Positions 14,398 to 17,065 of a DNA stretch of 17,065 bases are shown here, one piece after another (positions within the stretch are counted from its first letter, which is position 1; the number at the start of each line of letters is the position of its first letter). The translations under genes were made by a program, and so were the position numbers. The notes under the pieces are model-generated. The model saw nothing but the letters and a program-made list of their open reading frames with translations, made no database searches and was not told the DNA's origin. Source of the DNA: Candidatus Rifleibacteriota bacterium (GTDB lineage: Bacteria; Riflebacteria; Ozemobacteria; Ozemobacterales; Ozemobacteraceae). The DNA lies in NCBI GenBank assembly GCA_022704885.1, contig JAKJFO010000075.1, positions 1-17,065 of the forward strand. The letters are read 5' to 3'.

Positions 14398-15645
14398 ATG
14401 AACGAAGAAGCTCCGTTGTCAAGAAACCTGCCTTGCGTCAAGTGCAAAGAGCGGCTTTCGACTATCAGAAGTTTCGACGGAGTCGTTGTCGATCGCTGCC
14501 CGCAATGTTATGGCACCTGGTATGACAGCGGCGAACTCGAACAGGTGCTTGGTGATGCCTTCGATTATCAGGTTCTCATGCGCACCTTGAGTTCGCGCCT
14601 CTCTGAGTATTTCTGCCCCTGCTGCAAGATGTCGATGCGTGCTCTCGTGTTCAAATTTCATAACGGGGAACTGGTGATCGATAATTGTCCGATTTGTCGC
14701 GGCTTCTGGCTAGACAGCGGCGAACTCGAATCGGTCAAAAACCTCGTCGAAGCAATCAAAGACGGGGTGACTCCGGTTAAGGTCGGGTTTTCGCCGGCCC
14801 GGCCGGTGAGTCGTCATGCCGGCACGTTTTCTCTGGATGATCGCCCATTACTCAAGAATTCTGCCCTCGACCACTATCGTAGCGTCGATTACGAAACTGG
14901 TTCTGAAATCAAGCAGATCGAGGCATCGTCATATCTTTTTTCAGCACTGACCTCTCTGCCAATAGAAGTATTCAACCCGGTAAGGGCTCCGGCAACAGGC
15001 CTGTATATGCTGATAATTCTCAATATCGTCGTGTTTTTGCATACCGGCAATCTTCGGTCTGATGAATTTCTGCCATTCATGAAGCAGTTCGGTATGGTGC
15101 CAGCTGACGTTCTTGGCGGCAGGCTTTATACGATGTTCACTTCACTTTTTCTGCACAGCTCGTTCTGGCATCTCTTCGCCAATATGTACATCCTTTACGT
15201 TTTTGGCGATAATGTTTATGATCTGTTCAAAGACCATGAAAATTCGAAAGGTCCCCAGCTTTTTCTGCTGTTTTATCTGATCGTTGGGGTGTTTTCCGGC
15301 ATTGTTCATCTGGTTCTGACCGCATTTAACCCGGCGATGGCCGCCATTCCGGTGGTTGGCGCCAGCGGCGCTGTCAGCGGCGTAATGGCAGCATACTGGC
15401 GAGCTTTTCCAAAAACCAGAATTTATCAGATTATCTTCTGGTATCCTTTCAAAGTTCCGATCTGGCTCTACCTGGGTTTCTGGATTTTCGTGAACATTAT
15501 GATTGGGCTGATTTCTGGCTCTGCTTCGAGAGTCTCATGGCAGGCCCATCTGGGTGGTTTTGTCGCCGGTTACTTTCTGATTCCACACTTCCTGCCGTTT
15601 CGTCTTGACAGACTCCATCCGCAGACAAAAAGACAATCAGCGTAG
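14398..15645 (+). CDS. Rhomboid intramembrane serine protease with two N-terminal TFIIB-type zinc ribbons
   Basis: The 415-residue protein is a fusion. Two zinc-ribbon motifs of the bacterial zf-TFIIB type come first. One uses C13/C16 and C34/C37, followed by GTWYDSGELE (39-48). The other uses C73/C76 and C97/C100, followed by GFWLDSGELE (102-111). A linker leads to a rhomboid domain (about 199-396): HLFAN (258-262), GASG with nucleophile S323, and WQAHLGG with H384 as the second member of the catalytic dyad. All active-site residues are present, so it should cleave membrane proteins in the inner membrane, with the ribbons presumably cytosolic. An AGGAG lies 14 nt before the ATG, which is unusually far; it may be brought closer by, or hidden in, the GCAG/CTGC hairpin at 14377-14392. 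The 3' end overlaps the convergent maltokinase gene. Confidence 0.94.
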   Translation: MNEEAPLSRNLPCVKCKERLSTIRSFDGVVVDRCPQCYGTWYDSGELEQVLGDAFDYQVLMRTLSSRLSEYFCPCCKMSMRALVFKFHNGELVIDNCPICRGFWLDSGELESVKNLVEAIKDGVTPVKVGFSPARPVSRHAGTFSLDDRPLLKNSALDHYRSVDYETGSEIKQIEASSYLFSALTSLPIEVFNPVRAPATGLYMLIILNIVVFLHTGNLRSDEFLPFMKQFGMVPADVLGGRLYTMFTSLFLHSSFWHLFANMYILYVFGDNVYDLFKDHENSKGPQLFLLFYLIVGVFSGIVHLVLTAFNPAMAAIPVVGASGAVSGVMAAYWRAFPKTRIYQIIFWYPFKVPIWLYLGFWIFVNIMIGLISGSASRVSWQAHLGGFVAGYFLIPHFLPFRLDRLHPQTKRQSA

Positions 15646-17065
15646 CCCCAGGCATTCGGTGAGCCCGTTAACCGGTATTTCGAGCCATTCCGGGCGGTTG
15701 TTCAGCTCGTAACTGAATTCGTAGAGCGCTTTTTCAAGGCAGAACAGCGAAAGTATTCTATCGAAAACATCGCGATCGGCCGGAATTGACGGGCAACCTG
15801 CTACAGATTCCAGATAGCCCTGCAGAAATCGAGCACGCGCATCTTTTTCCCATTCCCGGGTGTAGACGTTCATTACGGCATAAGACTCTGGTTTTTCCTG
15901 CCTGACTTTACGCCGTGCGGTCTCGGCCGCGTAGCTGAACGAACGCACTACCCCGGCGACGTCGCGAATCGGGCAGTGACGGGCAAGTCGCTCTTCAAGT
16001 GGCCGGGCCGGTTCGCCCTCGAAGTCGATCATGACGAAGTCATTGGCGACGAGAAGGATCTGGCCAAGATGCAGGTCGCCATGGTGACGGGTCTTGATCA
16101 GGTTTACGCCGGCTGGAATCATCGCCCGCATTTTCTTCGCCATCTGGTCGGGGTGGGCGGTTATGTTTGCGAGCAGCGGTTGCAGTTCGGCCGAAAAGTC
16201 GGCAAGTCTACCAGCAAGCTGCTCGAGCGTAGACAACAGGGTTTTTTCCATATTGTCTGCCCATGTCTGTATGTCCTTGTCGACTATGGGTTCTGGCTTA
16301 AAAGCCGGGTCATCAGTGTCTTCGGCAAGTATGCAGTGCATTCTGCCGATGCGCTGTCCGAGTGTCTGCATGCGGCTGAGATATAGTTCGTGTACTCCTT
16401 CCGATTCAGATGTTTCGCCTGGTTGCCCGGGCTCGACCAGGCATGAATCGAGAAAGCGTTCGAGATAGCTCAAAGTGAAGCTCCAGCAGTCGTTCTGGTT
16501 GTCGATGTATTCCTGCAGTATTCCGAGCGTGGTTGAATTGCCGGTGTCGTCGACAAGCTCGATGGCGCCGGCCACTCTTGCGATGTTGCGAAAATTGGCA
16601 GCGGTCAGGTGTTTGCCCATCTGCAGTTCAGGGCTGGGGCCGCTCTGGATCTGGCGGTACACTTTGAAAATATACTTCTCTCCAAAGAATACCGATGTGT
16701 GGCTCTGCTCAATAATCGGGCGTTTTATCGCAAAGTCGGCATCGGCAAAATCGTCGAGCAGGCCGGTGCCGGTAAAATACAGTTCAGACTCTGACAGTCT
16801 GATTGTGCGGTTTTCTTTCATGCAGCGCATGACAGCATGACAGAACGCATCGCTGCCCATGGCATCTACCAGATAACCGACCTCGTTCTGCTGGCGGGTC
16901 TTGCCAAAAACCCAGGCCGGCAGAATCGCACCGTCGCCGGCTTTGTTTTCCCAGATCAGCTGACTCGGGAAAAAGTAATTCTGCCGCGTGCCATCAGCAA
17001 ATTGAGCCGAGAAGATGTTTATCAGAAGATCGCGGCAACCCGGAAGTGCAAGGGGTTCGAGCATT
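15637..17065 (-). CDS. Maltokinase-like phosphotransferase domain, N-terminus off right edge (possible trehalose synthase fusion)
   Basis: The visible 475 codons encode a maltokinase (Mak) domain, which phosphorylates maltose to maltose 1-phosphate for alpha-glucan synthesis. Landmarks are EQSHTSVFFGEKYIFKVYR (119-137) with the ATP-contacting K134, the catalytic loop HHGDLHLGQ (327-335) with D330, the metal-binding DFEGEP (347-352), and PIRDVAGVVRSFSYAA (365-380). The first Met in the window, at 17064, is probably internal. Homology begins in the middle of the N-terminal cap domain (ADGTRQNYFFP, 23-33), so about 60-90 residues of cap are missing upstream. The frame therefore probably continues off the window, either into a complete mak or into a TreS-Mak fusion. 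The stop overlaps the rhomboid stop region by 9 bp. No terminator is visible. Confidence 0.88.
   Translation of the reverse strand, partial: MLEPLALPGCRDLLINIFSAQFADGTRQNYFFPSQLIWENKAGDGAILPAWVFGKTRQQNEVGYLVDAMGSDAFCHAVMRCMKENRTIRLSESELYFTGTGLLDDFADADFAIKRPIIEQSHTSVFFGEKYIFKVYRQIQSGPSPELQMGKHLTAANFRNIARVAGAIELVDDTGNSTTLGILQEYIDNQNDCWSFTLSYLERFLDSCLVEPGQPGETSESEGVHELYLSRMQTLGQRIGRMHCILAEDTDDPAFKPEPIVDKDIQTWADNMEKTLLSTLEQLAGRLADFSAELQPLLANITAHPDQMAKKMRAMIPAGVNLIKTRHHGDLHLGQILLVANDFVMIDFEGEPARPLEERLARHCPIRDVAGVVRSFSYAAETARRKVRQEKPESYAVMNVYTREWEKDARARFLQGYLESVAGCPSIPADRDVFDRILSLFCLEKALYEFSYELNNRPEWLEIPVNGLTECLGLR

Overview
The window looks like a chromosomal segment of a Gram-negative (diderm) bacterium of moderate G+C. 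It encodes a complete tripartite RND efflux set (outer-membrane factor, periplasmic adaptor, inner-membrane pump) and several proteins with Sec signal peptides. I cannot fix the taxon from sequence alone. The gene mix (zinc-ribbon rhomboid, small RRM protein, very large two-sensor membrane protein) fits a deep-branching phylum; a Riflebacteria-like lineage is only a guess. There are no rRNA or tRNA genes, insertion sequences or CRISPR arrays.

Layout, left to right. (1) 1-1883, minus: an open reading frame that runs off the left edge, encoding a membrane protein with two large extracytoplasmic modules. (2) 2003-8368, minus: a compact operon tetR - outer-membrane factor - adaptor - RND pump. 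The first three junctions are two ATGA overlaps and a 2-nt gap, and a perfect 16-bp palindrome sits just downstream of the -10 box of its promoter. (3) 8477-11022, minus: a two-gene unit made of a 351-residue protein and a B12-binding-type radical SAM enzyme, again joined by an ATGA overlap. The 351-residue protein has an N-terminal helical region resembling RiPP leaders of the Nif11/NHLP type, then a signal-like hydrophobic segment, an STN-like domain and recurring G-x-R-[PS]-D-[IF] motifs. This pair is the best candidate for an undescribed peptide or protein-modification system. (4) 11163-11609, plus: a GNAT acetyltransferase transcribed divergently from the pair, with a 9-bp inverted repeat bracketing its -10 box. 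(5) 11621-11732: an unexplained long hairpin followed by a bidirectional terminator. (6) 11749-12096, minus: a small RRM RNA-binding protein with an RGD tail encoded by 9-bp tandem repeats. (7) 12362-15645, plus: a ClC chloride/proton antiporter, an exported ankyrin-repeat protein, and a rhomboid protease with two N-terminal zinc ribbons. (8) 15637-17065, minus: a maltokinase domain whose N-terminus lies beyond the right edge and which overlaps the rhomboid gene tail to tail by 9 bp.

The efflux operon is readily interpreted as a self-repressed drug or metabolite exporter. Unit (3) is interpreted as maturation enzyme plus exported substrate, by inference from adjacency, overlap and leader resemblance. 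The other genes appear to be ordinary housekeeping or accessory functions. Promoter, hairpin and membrane-segment calls were made by eye.
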